Assembly (NCBI RefSeq): GCF_000712055.1
Contig: NZ_JOOA01000002.1
Span: 2,294,001-2,358,000 of the forward strand
From: Ruminococcus sp. HUN007
GTDB taxonomy: Bacteria; Bacillota; Clostridia; Oscillospirales; Ruminococcaceae
DNA length: 64,000 nt
Direction: 5' to 3'
Part shown: piece by piece, positions 16,508 to 26,508 of the stretch
Layout of the letters: every line of letters starts with the position of its first letter
Position numbering within the stretch: the first letter of the stretch is position 1
Position numbers and translations under genes: made by a program
The notes under the pieces: model-generated
What the model was told of the DNA's origin: nothing
The model's database searches: none
Seen by the model: the letters and a program-made list of their open reading frames with translations, nothing else

Positions 16508-18181
16508 ATGCTATCGTTTGATATAACAGATAGAAACATACGTATTATCAGAGGCGCTGAAAACAAGAACAAGATAAACATCAGTTCTGCAGCAACTCTC
16601 AACATTGATGAGGACATTATAGTAAACGGTCACGTAAAGGACGTTCCGAGACTTGCTACTATAATGAACCAGAAAATCAAGCAGAACAGAATGATGGACA
16701 AGGAAGCAATCGTCAGCATCTCTTCCAACATGACGATCTTCAAGGAACTCACAGTGCACAGTGCACAGAAAGAATCAGAATTCACGAAGGCTGTAAAGTC
16801 AGAAATGCAGGCTAAGGTCGGCATCGACGATTCATACGCTATCTCCTATTCAATAGTAGGAACAGGTGAAGACAGCGGTATGGTAACAGTACTTGCAACT
16901 GCCTGCCCTACAGAAGTTATCGACTCATACAAGCGAGTATTCTCAATGCTCGGCATCTCACTCCGTTCAGTTATCATCGGCTGTAACTGTATTACAAAGG
17001 TTCTCCTTTCCGATGAAAAGAACCGTTCCAAGATGCCTCTTCTCGCAGTACAGATAGACGGAAGCTTCATTTCACTCAACATTTACGAAAACAATCAGCT
17101 TTCATTCTCACGTTTCGCATCTATCGATGCTGCAGACTATGATAACAGCTCCGACTACGTTTACGAAGCAGTTAATGAAAACATCTTCCGTATGCTTCAG
17201 TTCCACAGAAGCAGAAACGCAGGAGATCCTATCAGAAACGTTGTCCTCTACGGTGACACCAAGGAATATATGCGTATTGCCAAGGATCTCGAACAGATGG
17301 ATATCAATACAACTGTTATTTCCGTTCCTAAGAATGTAAAGGGCTATCAGAACCTCGACTTTGCACTCTACGCAAATGCTATCGGTGCTATGTTCCCTCG
17401 TAACAGACAGACTGAAAAGATCAACCTTCTCGAATTCGGCGGATCAACTGCAATGGTTATGGATAAGGTTAAGTCTGACAGCACATTCAACCTTATCTTT
17501 GCGGGTGCCTTTCTTGGTACAATTGTTCTCATGGGCGTTATTACAGGAGCTCTTGCTATCAGAGACGCTGCTATCAAGAGCGACATTAAGAAAATGAACG
17601 ATTATCTAAATGCTCCTTCAACAATTGAAGCTCTTGCAAAGCGTGATCAGAGACTCGAACTTCAGAAGCAGGTTAAGGAATACAAGAGAACAGCTACTCT
17701 TGCTTCCGATGCACTTTCTTCACAGCCGTTTATCTCAAGTGAAGTTTATACTACTATTGAAAAGACAATAGAAGAAACTATTTCACAGGCTAAGGTAGCA
17801 GGTCTTTCATTCAATCCTAAGGATAATGGCAAGGACAAATTCAAGATTGAAGTGCTTGATTATAACGAAGGTCAGATAAAATTAGGCTTTACAACATTAG
17901 CCGATAAGGCTGATCCGGCAATGACTTTTGCAACACTTCTTGCAGAAAACCTTGAAAAGAAGGATTACTTTGAAAATATTTCTTTCTCCGGTTACGATAT
18001 GATTGAAGGACAAGAAAATATTCCACAGATAGCAGGTCAGCCAGATCCTTCCGCACTCAACAAGGATCAGAAGGGACAGAAAGTTGAAATGACGATCGAT
18101 CTTAAGAGCCCTGTAAAGTATGAGAATTTCGGTTCTTATGTACCGGATTCAAAGGCTGAGGAAACGGAGGATAAGAAGTAA
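16508..18181 (+). CDS. PilM-PilN fusion protein of the type IV pilus
   Basis: 557 residues. Residues 1-310 look like PilM, an actin-like cytoplasmic protein (LSFDITDRNIRIIRG start; VVLYGDTKEYMRIAKDL). One membrane segment at about 334-356 follows, then a coiled-coil stretch and a PilN-like periplasmic-side domain. In most bacteria PilM and PilN are separate proteins that bind each other through the PilN N-terminus, so this gene appears to join them with the PilM part first. The next gene (PilO-like) overlaps by one base, which agrees with the pilM-N-O order. A GGTGG box precedes ATG. Confidence 0.8.
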   Translation: MLSFDITDRNIRIIRGAENKNKINISSAATLNIDEDIIVNGHVKDVPRLATIMNQKIKQNRMMDKEAIVSISSNMTIFKELTVHSAQKESEFTKAVKSEMQAKVGIDDSYAISYSIVGTGEDSGMVTVLATACPTEVIDSYKRVFSMLGISLRSVIIGCNCITKVLLSDEKNRSKMPLLAVQIDGSFISLNIYENNQLSFSRFASIDAADYDNSSDYVYEAVNENIFRMLQFHRSRNAGDPIRNVVLYGDTKEYMRIAKDLEQMDINTTVISVPKNVKGYQNLDFALYANAIGAMFPRNRQTEKINLLEFGGSTAMVMDKVKSDSTFNLIFAGAFLGTIVLMGVITGALAIRDAAIKSDIKKMNDYLNAPSTIEALAKRDQRLELQKQVKEYKRTATLASDALSSQPFISSEVYTTIEKTIEETISQAKVAGLSFNPKDNGKDKFKIEVLDYNEGQIKLGFTTLADKADPAMTFATLLAENLEKKDYFENISFSGYDMIEGQENIPQIAGQPDPSALNKDQKGQKVEMTIDLKSPVKYENFGSYVPDSKAEETEDKK

Positions 18182-18939
18182 TGAAATTAAGTTACAGAGA
18201 AAAAGTAGGCCTTTTAATAGTCGTTATATTAGCTGTTGTTATTGTTTTTATAGCATGGCCGATTAAAATCATAAAAGGCAATATAAAGAATCACAAAGAA
18301 GAACAGGCTAAGATTAAAGTTACATACGAGGATACTCAGAGAAAAATCGACGAGATTCCTGTAATTGAAGGTAATATCAAAGCTGTTTATGAAGGTTCAA
18401 AGGATCTTTCTTCAAAGTTTGTTGAGCACATGAGCAATGTTGAAGTTGCAAAGTATTTTGAAACACTTCTTAACAAGGCTCCGTACAAAAAAGCAGGCAA
18501 AAATGATCTTGAGATCAAAGGCGCATTAAAAATCAATGATGCTGAAACAGCAGAAATTCCGTTCTATTACTATGTTCCGGATGTAATAACATATCCAATC
18601 CTTGAAAAAGCAGATACAAATGGTGATCTTCTTGAAAAGAAGGATTCAAAGCTTTATGAAAAGGCTATGAATGCTGTCAGAATGGAAGAATTAGAAGAAC
18701 AGGAAATCGAAGTAAGAACAGTAACTGTACCTATGAGATTTACTAAGGAAGCTCTTCTCAAACTTGAAGATGAACTCAAAGACAACGAAACAGGTATTCG
18801 TATTTCTTCTGTAAAGGTTGATGACTATACATTCGGCTACATAACAGAATTACCTGAAGATAAGGGATATTCTGAAGGTGAAGTTGTATTTACATTCTAC
18901 ACAATGCAGAAGATAGAAGAACCTGACTTCAGCAAATAA
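18181..18939 (+). CDS. PilO-like type IV pilus assembly protein
   Basis: A 252-residue protein with a basic start, one membrane segment (about 10-29), a coiled coil (30-75) and an alpha/beta ferredoxin-like tail. Identity is low but size, topology and place directly after PilM-PilN fit PilO, which dimerises with PilN to align the pilus apparatus. Its ATG overlaps the preceding stop (TAATG), so the two are translationally coupled. Confidence 0.7.
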   Translation: MKLSYREKVGLLIVVILAVVIVFIAWPIKIIKGNIKNHKEEQAKIKVTYEDTQRKIDEIPVIEGNIKAVYEGSKDLSSKFVEHMSNVEVAKYFETLLNKAPYKKAGKNDLEIKGALKINDAETAEIPFYYYVPDVITYPILEKADTNGDLLEKKDSKLYEKAMNAVRMEELEEQEIEVRTVTVPMRFTKEALLKLEDELKDNETGIRISSVKVDDYTFGYITELPEDKGYSEGEVVFTFYTMQKIEEPDFSK

Positions 18940-19009
18940 TAAATCCAGGGAGATTGTCGGAAAGCAGTCTCCCTATAAATGTAAATTTTGAAGAAAGGTG
19001 GAGTTAATT

Positions 19010-21250
19010 ATGAGCACAGAAACAAAAAGTGTTAAGTCCAAACGGTTTAAAGGTTCTGTGTTGTTTACAACCCTTGTTGTCATGATCCTCATACTCCTTA
19101 TTATGCTGTCAGCTATTGGCCTGGCAGGCATGGCAAGTAAGCGCGCATATTCCACTTGGTATGATAATCAGACAAAGTATACAGCTCAGGATCTGGTTGA
19201 TAATGTTATTGAGTTACTTGGCCCTAAAAGTACTGACGATGATATGAAAGCTCTTGGTCAGTCTATAGTAGATAGTCTTGGAACTAAAAAATCGTCTGTT
19301 TCACTTGATGTTACTGCTAATGGTTCTAAGACCATTCCAGGTTACGGAACAGTAAATTCACTGACATTTACATATGTTGCTGATAACAGATCTGATTTCA
19401 CGATGTCAGTTCAAGATGGCAATAAACATGAAAATGAGAAAATAATAAAAGTATCTGCATCAGTAACTATGGGTGGAGAGACATCTACATATTCTACTTA
19501 TGTTGTAGGTAATAAACTTGGAAAAAGCACAGACTCTAACGGCGGTGGTTTTATTGCTACCGGAAGTCTTAAGTCTGGAGACTATTCACAGGATGGTCCT
19601 GGTACTATTGGTCGTATGTATGCCGGTATCGAAGTACCTGATGCCAGCAAATACCGTGGTGGTGCAGCCAACGATTCAATTTTTGGCGGCGACGTTTTTC
19701 TTAATATGAAAACTTTTGAGATGAAGGAAAGCGGAACAAAGATTTTCTTAGGTAGAAATGATCCTGAAAGCGGTTATTACAGTGGTATGAGAGTTACTGG
19801 CGATGTTCATATCGACCATGCTCTTGTTGTTGATGTTATTTCCAATTATCCTCCAGCTTATCTGACAGATACAACAGCCGAAAAGTTTTACAATGCTCCG
19901 TATTTATATATAGACGGCAAACTCGACGGAGGTAAAGGACTGAAGGTTTCCGGACTGGATCCTGATGCCGGAAAAAAAGGAATGCTCAATCTCTATTGTA
20001 ATCAGCTTGATTTAAACAGTAATGCTGAACTGAGCGGTAATATTAATCTTATGATCATGGGTGAAAACCTTGATAATAAAATTAACGTTAGTGGTTCTAA
20101 TTTAACAGACTGGGCAAGTCAGGTACTTGGCGGAAGCGGCACATCCAATCTAAAAACCGGCAGTCTTTACTGTAAAGGAAACTTTACCAAGGAAGGAAAT
20201 GGTTTAACTATAAACGGTGACCTTTGCGTTTTAGGTGATTTAACAATAGCATCCGGTGATATAGACGTTAAGGGCAAGGTCTTTGTAGGCGGAACTATTA
20301 ATGACGATACTAAGATCAAGACTGCAACAGTAAAGGAAAGCGGTCTTGGAAAATCATTAGATACATTTAAAAATCAGTTGAACACTAAAGATTCAGCCGT
20401 AGCTGCAAATTTTAACACTGCGTTCACAACAGAAGAAAGCGGTAAGAGCTATATTCAGACACTTGATAACATCAAGAGAATGATCAGAACTTCAGAAGGT
20501 AAATTTGTAGGCGTTGAAGAAACATCTGGTTATAGTGGTCCGGATAATTACGATGGTACATCTGATACTATAACATCATCATGTAACTGGACAGCGGCTT
20601 CTCATCTTGAGGAGGAAGTTTCTAAAACTATTTACATTAATCCTCCGGATGGGGAAGATCTTTGGATCAATATCAAGTCTGATCTTGGCGGAATTAATTA
20701 TAAGACAATTATAGTTGACGATTCCGGAACAGGTAAAGTTAAGTTTTTTGTAGAAAAATCAGGAACCGGAAGAAATCTTAATTTTAAAGGAACAAAAATC
20801 ATGACAAAAACATATTATGATTATATGTTTGGTTCAAAGAAAAATGATAAACTTGTATTTTCTTCATACCCGGGCGGTAATCTTGTTCCTCACATTTTTA
20901 TGTTCTCACCTTCTGATTCTGTAGTAAATATCTATGGTACCAATGAATTTATGTATACCGGGGATATCGTAATGCCAAAAGGAAAGTTCAGGGCTGAAGC
21001 GGTAAATACAGAAAAGGAAATGGAATATACATATTATATGTATAAATCAGGCTCAACAGAAAAGCTTAATCCGATAGTAGTGTCAGGAAAAAGAAAAATT
21101 GCCTATATAGGTTCGCTTGAAGTTGAAGATATAGACGTTGATAACAAATACGGATATTTTTACGTTGATGATCCACCGGTTGCTGATGAAGATCCGGGAG
21201 ATACTGATGACTATACATGGACTGCAGTGGAAGGTTATTCCACATACTAA
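19010..21250 (+). CDS. Very large PilX-like pilus-associated protein
   Basis: A 746-residue protein starting with a basic segment, KGSVLFTT and a 22-residue hydrophobic helix (about 20-42), like PilX-type minor pilins that lack the GFTLIE signature. Residues 170-450 hold short Gly/Asn-rich beta repeats (NGDLCVLGDL, DIDVKGKVFVGG) like bactofilin or beta-helix folds; the C-terminus is acidic. PilX proteins are normally under 250 residues. ATG 19010 follows AAGGTGGAG (18994-19002); an upstream GTG overlaps that box. It belongs to the operon and may form a tip or an adhesin; the function is inferred from context. Confidence 0.65.
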   Translation: MSTETKSVKSKRFKGSVLFTTLVVMILILLIMLSAIGLAGMASKRAYSTWYDNQTKYTAQDLVDNVIELLGPKSTDDDMKALGQSIVDSLGTKKSSVSLDVTANGSKTIPGYGTVNSLTFTYVADNRSDFTMSVQDGNKHENEKIIKVSASVTMGGETSTYSTYVVGNKLGKSTDSNGGGFIATGSLKSGDYSQDGPGTIGRMYAGIEVPDASKYRGGAANDSIFGGDVFLNMKTFEMKESGTKIFLGRNDPESGYYSGMRVTGDVHIDHALVVDVISNYPPAYLTDTTAEKFYNAPYLYIDGKLDGGKGLKVSGLDPDAGKKGMLNLYCNQLDLNSNAELSGNINLMIMGENLDNKINVSGSNLTDWASQVLGGSGTSNLKTGSLYCKGNFTKEGNGLTINGDLCVLGDLTIASGDIDVKGKVFVGGTINDDTKIKTATVKESGLGKSLDTFKNQLNTKDSAVAANFNTAFTTEESGKSYIQTLDNIKRMIRTSEGKFVGVEETSGYSGPDNYDGTSDTITSSCNWTAASHLEEEVSKTIYINPPDGEDLWINIKSDLGGINYKTIIVDDSGTGKVKFFVEKSGTGRNLNFKGTKIMTKTYYDYMFGSKKNDKLVFSSYPGGNLVPHIFMFSPSDSVVNIYGTNEFMYTGDIVMPKGKFRAEAVNTEKEMEYTYYMYKSGSTEKLNPIVVSGKRKIAYIGSLEVEDIDVDNKYGYFYVDDPPVADEDPGDTDDYTWTAVEGYSTY

Positions 21251-21264
21251 AAGGAGGGGTAAGA

Positions 21265-21627
21265 ATGAAAAAACAAAAAAAATTATCCCTTAAGGGTATG
21301 ACGCTTATGGAGATTATTATAGCTATTGCAGTAATGGCTATTATGTCAATGATAGTTGTAGTGGCAGGTGTAAGTGCTGTTCATAATCTTAGAGTTGCAC
21401 ATAGAGTATCTGAAAAGAACGCAGTACAGTCGCCTTTTGCTTCAGCAAAGCTTGGCGATGAAACTGACAAAAAAAATATTGATATTAATCTTCAGGTAAC
21501 TGGTGGTGGCAGATCGGCTGATTTGACGGTAGATTCTTACGAAGTTAAACAGGGCGAAACAGTTGGTGACAGAGTAGGAAATTACAGGTATTTTGTAAAT
21601 CCAACACCGCCTGCTCCAGGCCCGTGA
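21265..21627 (+). CDS. Minor type IV pilin-like protein (GspI/PilV type)
   Basis: A 120-residue prepilin: basic leader, cleavage site LKG|MTLMEI and a hydrophobic helix (about 12-34). The residue after Gly is Met followed by TLMEI, with the expected Glu at +5. The body is short and the tail is Pro-rich (PTPPAPGP). PilD would cut it after Gly. AGGAGGGG precedes ATG 21265. It lies 14 bp behind the PilX-like gene and 21 bp ahead of the next minor pilin. Confidence 0.75.
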   Translation: MKKQKKLSLKGMTLMEIIIAIAVMAIMSMIVVVAGVSAVHNLRVAHRVSEKNAVQSPFASAKLGDETDKKNIDINLQVTGGGRSADLTVDSYEVKQGETVGDRVGNYRYFVNPTPPAPGP

Positions 21628-21648
21628 TAAAAGGGGTGTACTTTATAA

Positions 21649-22647
21649 ATGAATAAAAAGAAAAGACTTAAAGGTTTCACCCTCATCGAAATGATCATAG
21701 TTGTAGCAATCTTCGGTATGATTATGGCTGTTGTACTTAGTTTTCTTGATCCGGTTAGAAAAGTATACAACAACACTTACAATGAGGCTGACACACAGGC
21801 AATAAGTGAAAATATGCGTCGCTACGTAGGTGATCATATTCAGTATGCAGACAGAATGTGGCTGTATACTAATATGTCACTGGGCGCGGATGATTCAACT
21901 GAATCTGCTGCAATAGTAAATGAAATAAATGAATTCAGAAAAAATTATTATTTCGTTGCAGGTGAGGTTGAACCTGATGATCATTCAGGAAAAATAACTA
22001 CAGAACGAATTTATCCATATTCTAAATTTAAGAACGATATAGAAATTTTTGTTTTGCATATTAACAATCCAGCAATGGACCTTTCTACTGTAACATCAAT
22101 TCCAGCTGCAAGTCATCCGGGAACTATTACGTTGTCAAGATATAAAGGTGTAACTTCTACTTCACCTGAGGATGTTCGCGAATGGTCTTCAGAAACTGAC
22201 TATTACGATGACTATGCTTTTGATATTTCTCTTCAGACTGCAGTCAAGGATGAAACAAACGGAGATTATAAGTATCTTGACCTTGTTGATGTACTTGACG
22301 GGGCTGTTGATCCGACAAACCTCGCAATGGGTATCAAGATGTACAGAAGAACCCGTGATAAATCAAATCCAGCTAATGTTCTGATAAGTGATACTATGAC
22401 AAACAGAACAATCACTTTTAAACTTAAGAATTTGTTCTTCAAGCATGCAGGCGGTAATTCAAATGAGATTATTGAGTTTGCTGATGTTGGAGGAAAAAAG
22501 ATATCGAACGTAGAAAGAAGAAGATTTGAATGGTTTGACAGTGACACTTCAAGAGCACAGGCCAAAACACCTACTTCGGATTTCAGATCATCTAAAGATA
22601 TTTACTATATCTTTACCAAAGCACCATCTATTGAAAACGTTGTGTGA
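21649..22647 (+). CDS. Minor type IV pilin-like protein (PilW/GspJ type)
   Basis: A 332-residue prepilin with leader MNKKKRLKG|FTLIEMIIVVAIFGM and a 20-residue hydrophobic helix, then a large polar domain. The length and gene position match PilW/GspJ minor pilins, which prime pilus assembly. It is the last gene of the pilC operon and is closed by a terminator shared with pilD on the other strand. Confidence 0.8.
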   Translation: MNKKKRLKGFTLIEMIIVVAIFGMIMAVVLSFLDPVRKVYNNTYNEADTQAISENMRRYVGDHIQYADRMWLYTNMSLGADDSTESAAIVNEINEFRKNYYFVAGEVEPDDHSGKITTERIYPYSKFKNDIEIFVLHINNPAMDLSTVTSIPAASHPGTITLSRYKGVTSTSPEDVREWSSETDYYDDYAFDISLQTAVKDETNGDYKYLDLVDVLDGAVDPTNLAMGIKMYRRTRDKSNPANVLISDTMTNRTITFKLKNLFFKHAGGNSNEIIEFADVGGKKISNVERRRFEWFDSDTSRAQAKTPTSDFRSSKDIYYIFTKAPSIENVV

Positions 22648-22658
22648 TTATATTAGAA

Positions 22659-22695
22659 AAGGCAGTCCTTGCACTGCAAAGACTGCCTTAATTTT
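22659..22695. terminator. Bidirectional terminator between the pilC operon and pilD
   Basis: AAGGCAGTC (22659-22667) pairs with GACTGCCTT (22681-22689). There is a T tract on the plus side and an A-rich side upstream, so it can serve both converging genes. Confidence 0.75.
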
Positions 22696-22705
22696 TAATG
22701 CTTAT

Positions 22706-23566
22706 TTATCTTAAAAGCATTGAGTAAACCTCAGGTGCTTTTAACATATTTAAGTACCAGTCAATCATCTGATTGCCGAACAGGGAACCGAATACAAGTC
22801 CGATTGCTAAATACGGACCGAAAGCAAGTTTTGATTCTTTACCTTTGGCTTTGCTGATAATACCAACAATGGCTGCAGTAAAGATACCAATCAATGCTGA
22901 GGCACAAATGCATTTAGGACCGATAAGAAGTCCCGAAACAAGCATCAGAAAAGTATCACCAAGTTCTATTCCTCTGAAGTCTTCACCGTATTTCTTCTTG
23001 ATAAAAATACGTGAAACTTCACCGATAATAAAGAACGGAACGCTTATTGCTAGAGCACCGATTATTCTTTGTGGAATGGTGATAGTGTGACCGAAGATCA
23101 CATCAAGAACAGCTAAGATAATGATAAGGGCAAGCTGACTCGGGTAGATCTCCATTGTATCGTAGTCGATAAAACCGATGACGATAAGAACGGAAAAGAA
23201 AAGTGCAATAAGAATCGCATGAACCGGGTAGTTCATGACATCAATAAATGTCAGAGCTAACATATATAAAAACCAGTTCAGACTTTCGACAAGTGGATAA
23301 CGCTTCGAGATCGGTTCTTTGCAGTTTCTGCATTTACCTTTAAGAACAAGCCAGCTGAAGACAGGAACGTTATCATAAAAGCGGATCTTGGCACCGCATT
23401 TAGGACAGTGGGAACTCCTCTTTACAAGAGAACGTTCAGCCGGATCCTCAAGTGGGAGACGGTAAATACAGACGTTTAGGAAACTGCCAATACACAGTCC
23501 AAAAAATGAAATGATGATATACGCTATAAAGTAAGCGGGTATATCAAGAAATCGAAAATAGATCAT
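22706..23566 (-). CDS. pilD: Prepilin peptidase PilD
   Basis: A 286-residue, eight-helix membrane aspartyl protease (A24) that cuts and N-methylates prepilins. The N-terminal methylase part has the four-Cys zinc site CPKC...CRNC; the catalytic aspartates lie in IDYDTMEI and ELGDTFL. It is transcribed toward the pilC operon and diverges from pilB. It is the enzyme expected to process all five pilin-like proteins of the window. Confidence 0.94.
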   Translation of the reverse strand: MIYFRFLDIPAYFIAYIIISFFGLCIGSFLNVCIYRLPLEDPAERSLVKRSSHCPKCGAKIRFYDNVPVFSWLVLKGKCRNCKEPISKRYPLVESLNWFLYMLALTFIDVMNYPVHAILIALFFSVLIVIGFIDYDTMEIYPSQLALIIILAVLDVIFGHTITIPQRIIGALAISVPFFIIGEVSRIFIKKKYGEDFRGIELGDTFLMLVSGLLIGPKCICASALIGIFTAAIVGIISKAKGKESKLAFGPYLAIGLVFGSLFGNQMIDWYLNMLKAPEVYSMLLR

Positions 23567-23661
23567 GATCTATCCTCCTATATTATAAAATTTTATATCA
23601 TCATTCTAACATAAAAGACTACATTATTCAAGAAATTTTTTTAAGGAGTTGAAGGCCGGTT

Positions 23662-25332
23662 ATGAGAAACATACCAATAGGTCAGTATCTTGTTGAACAG
23701 AACATGATTTCAAACGAGCAGCTTGAAAGAGTTCTTTTCGCACAGCGTGAATCACAGGGATCAAAACGTTTCGGTGAAGTTATCGTTGACATGGGCTATA
23801 TGTCCGAAATCAAATTTGCACAGGCACTTGCAGGAAAACTTAAGGTACCTTATGTTGACCTTGCAACATTCAAGATCGATGACGAAGCAGTAAGCAAGAT
23901 TCCGGAATCACTTGCGAAAAAGCACACAGTTATCGCTATTGACATCGTAGGTAAGAGACTTACAGTAGCTACTGACGATCCTATCAACTTTAATATCCTC
24001 GAAGATATTAAGGTAATCACTGGTATGGATACTATTCCAGTACTTGCTACACGTTCTTCCATCAACAAGGCTATTGGTGAAAAGTACACAATGGCAAACA
24101 TCGACAGCGTTAATGAGAGCCTCAGCCAGTTCGGTACTGAGCAGCTCAATGACGAAGAGTCGAAGGAAAGAGTTGAAAGCGCTCCTATCGTTAAGCTTGC
24201 TACTACAATCGTAGAAAACTCATTCCGAGCAGAAGCTACCGATATTCATATCGAACCATTCAAGACATTTACAAGAATCCGTATCCGTGTAAACGGTGAC
24301 CTTATCGAGCTCATGAGCGTTTCAAGCGCAGTTCAGAATGCTCTTGCTACACGTATCAAGCTCATTTCCGGTATGAACATCGCTGAAAAGCGTATACCTC
24401 AGGATGGTCGTTTCTCACAGGTCGTTGACGGTACAGAACTTGATGTCCGTGTATCTTCACTTCCTACAGTAAACGGCGAAAAGATAGTTATCCGAATTCT
24501 TTCAACCGGTCAGATTGCTCTTCGTAAGATCACTGACCTTGGTATGAATGATTACAACTACAAGATGTTCGAAAGCATGCTCAAGTGTCCGCACGGCGTT
24601 ATGCTCGTAACAGGTCCTACTGGTTCCGGTAAAACAACAACTCTTTACGCTGCTCTTGGTGAGATCGCTAAGCCGCACGTAAACGTTGTAACAGTTGAAG
24701 ACCCTGTCGAAAAGAATATCGAAGGTATCAACCAGTGTCAGGTTAATACGAAGGCCGGCATGACATTCTCAGCAGCTCTTCGTTCTATCCTCCGTCAGGA
24801 CCCTGATATCGTAATGATCGGTGAAATGCGTGACTCTGAAACTGCGGATATCGCGATCAGAGCTGCTATCACAGGTCACTTAGTTCTTTCAACACTTCAT
24901 ACAAACGACGCTGCTTCTACAATCGTTCGTCTTATCGATATGGGTGTTGCACCTTACATGGTTGCTACATCACTCATCGGCGTTGTTGCACAGCGACTTG
25001 TTAAAGTTATCTGCCCTAAGTGCCGCAGACCAAGAATGTCAACAGATGAAGAAAACCAGCTCATGCACATTGATCATTCTGTTCAGATATACGATGCAGT
25101 TGGCTGCCCTGAGTGTAACAACACTGGTTACAAGGGAAGAACTGCTATTCATGAAATTATTCACTGTACATCAGGTATTTCAACACTTATCGCTGAAAGT
25201 GCCGGCAAGGAACAGCTCGAAGAAGCTGCCAAGAGAAACGGTACAAAACTTCTCCGTGATAACGTTGCAGAACTCGTACAGCAGGGTAGAACTACTATCG
25301 ACGAACTTGTTCGTGTTACTTATTCTGTATAA
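23662..25332 (+). CDS. pilB: Type IV pilus extension ATPase PilB
   Basis: A 556-residue GspE-type ATPase. It has an N-terminal GSPII_E domain (1-150), Walker A GPTGSGKTT at 318-326, Asp box VEDPVE, Walker B region DPDIVMIGEMRD, the His box LVLSTLHTND and a four-cysteine zinc motif (CPKC...CPEC). It powers pilus extension at the PilC platform. An AGGAG box stands before ATG. Followed by pilT at 23 bp. Confidence 0.95.
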   Translation: MRNIPIGQYLVEQNMISNEQLERVLFAQRESQGSKRFGEVIVDMGYMSEIKFAQALAGKLKVPYVDLATFKIDDEAVSKIPESLAKKHTVIAIDIVGKRLTVATDDPINFNILEDIKVITGMDTIPVLATRSSINKAIGEKYTMANIDSVNESLSQFGTEQLNDEESKERVESAPIVKLATTIVENSFRAEATDIHIEPFKTFTRIRIRVNGDLIELMSVSSAVQNALATRIKLISGMNIAEKRIPQDGRFSQVVDGTELDVRVSSLPTVNGEKIVIRILSTGQIALRKITDLGMNDYNYKMFESMLKCPHGVMLVTGPTGSGKTTTLYAALGEIAKPHVNVVTVEDPVEKNIEGINQCQVNTKAGMTFSAALRSILRQDPDIVMIGEMRDSETADIAIRAAITGHLVLSTLHTNDAASTIVRLIDMGVAPYMVATSLIGVVAQRLVKVICPKCRRPRMSTDEENQLMHIDHSVQIYDAVGCPECNNTGYKGRTAIHEIIHCTSGISTLIAESAGKEQLEEAAKRNGTKLLRDNVAELVQQGRTTIDELVRVTYSV

Positions 25333-25355
25333 TATCAAACGGAGGTTTGTAGAAA

Positions 25356-26426
25356 ATGCTAATAGATATTGATAAGATACTTGATGAAGCCAGAGTACTT
25401 GGCTGCTCTGACTTACATTTCACATTCGGCATGCAGCCGGTAGTCAGACTTAACGGTAATCTCAGAAAGCTTAGTTCATATGATCTTATGGACGAGGAAG
25501 CTATTTCAGATATCGCTCACAAGATTTGTCCTGACGAACTCCGCGACAGACTTAACAAGCACCTTGACTGTGACTTCTCATATGTAACAAAGAGAGGCTA
25601 CCGTCACAGAGTTAACGTATTCCGTCAGAGATATCATACTGCTATCGCTCTTCGTCTTCTCAGAAACGATATCCCTACTCTCGAGGATCTCGGACTTCCT
25701 CCGATCCTTGCAGACTTCGCTATGAGACCAAGAGGACTCGTGCTCATCACAGGTCCTACAGGTTCAGGTAAGTCAACATCACTCGCAGCTATGCTTGACT
25801 ACGCTAACCTTAACAAGAGCGCTCACATCATCACAATCGAAGACCCTATCGAATACGTTCACGAACACAAGAGATGTATGGTAAACCAGCGTGAGATCGG
25901 TCCTGACGTTCCTGACTTCGCAGGCGCGCTCCGTTCAGCTCTCCGTGAAGACCCGGATATCATCCTCGTAGGTGAAATGCGTGACCTGGAGACAGTTACA
26001 GCTGCGGTAACAGCAGCCGAAACTGGTCACCTGGTTCTTTCAACACTTCATACAACATCTGCCGCTGATACTATTAACCGTATCATCGACGTTTATCCTG
26101 AATACCAGCAGTCTCAGATCAGAACACAGCTTGCTAACGTTCTCGTTGGTATCATGGCTCAGACACTTATTCCTAAGGCTGACGGCAAGGGCCGTATAGC
26201 AGCAATGGAAATCCTCAACGTTACTGACGCCGTATCAGCAATGATCCGTGACAACAAGGTTCACCTCATTCAGTCTGCTATCCAGACAGGTAAGCAGTTC
26301 GGCATGATGTGTCTCGACCAGGAGCTCGCTCGTATGGTAAGAATGGGCATCATTCACGAAGGAGATGCGCTCGACAAGTGCCAGGATAAGATAGAATTCT
26401 ATCGTTTCCTTAACTCAGGCGACTAA
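25356..26426 (+). CDS. pilT: Type IV pilus retraction ATPase PilT
   Basis: A 356-residue ATPase with Walker A GPTGSGKST at 133-141, EDPIEYVH, Walker B DPDIILVGEMRDLET, the His box LVLSTLHTTSA and the PilT-specific AIRNLIRE-like end region in diverged form. It drives pilus retraction, so these pili are probably used for twitching or for pulling cells to fibre rather than only for secretion. It forms an operon with pilB. Confidence 0.95.
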   Translation: MLIDIDKILDEARVLGCSDLHFTFGMQPVVRLNGNLRKLSSYDLMDEEAISDIAHKICPDELRDRLNKHLDCDFSYVTKRGYRHRVNVFRQRYHTAIALRLLRNDIPTLEDLGLPPILADFAMRPRGLVLITGPTGSGKSTSLAAMLDYANLNKSAHIITIEDPIEYVHEHKRCMVNQREIGPDVPDFAGALRSALREDPDIILVGEMRDLETVTAAVTAAETGHLVLSTLHTTSAADTINRIIDVYPEYQQSQIRTQLANVLVGIMAQTLIPKADGKGRIAAMEILNVTDAVSAMIRDNKVHLIQSAIQTGKQFGMMCLDQELARMVRMGIIHEGDALDKCQDKIEFYRFLNSGD

Positions 26427-26463
26427 TTCACAGACTAATGAATTAAAGTTTGTCATAAACCAA

Positions 26464-26508
26464 AAATCAGATCCATGGAACGGTTAGTTTCATGGATCTG
26501 ATTTTTTT
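26464..26508 (+). terminator. Terminator of pilB-pilT
   Basis: A 14-bp perfect stem (26464-26477 with 26491-26504) followed by seven T. It also lies at the 3' end of the minus-strand ATPase gene. Confidence 0.88.
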
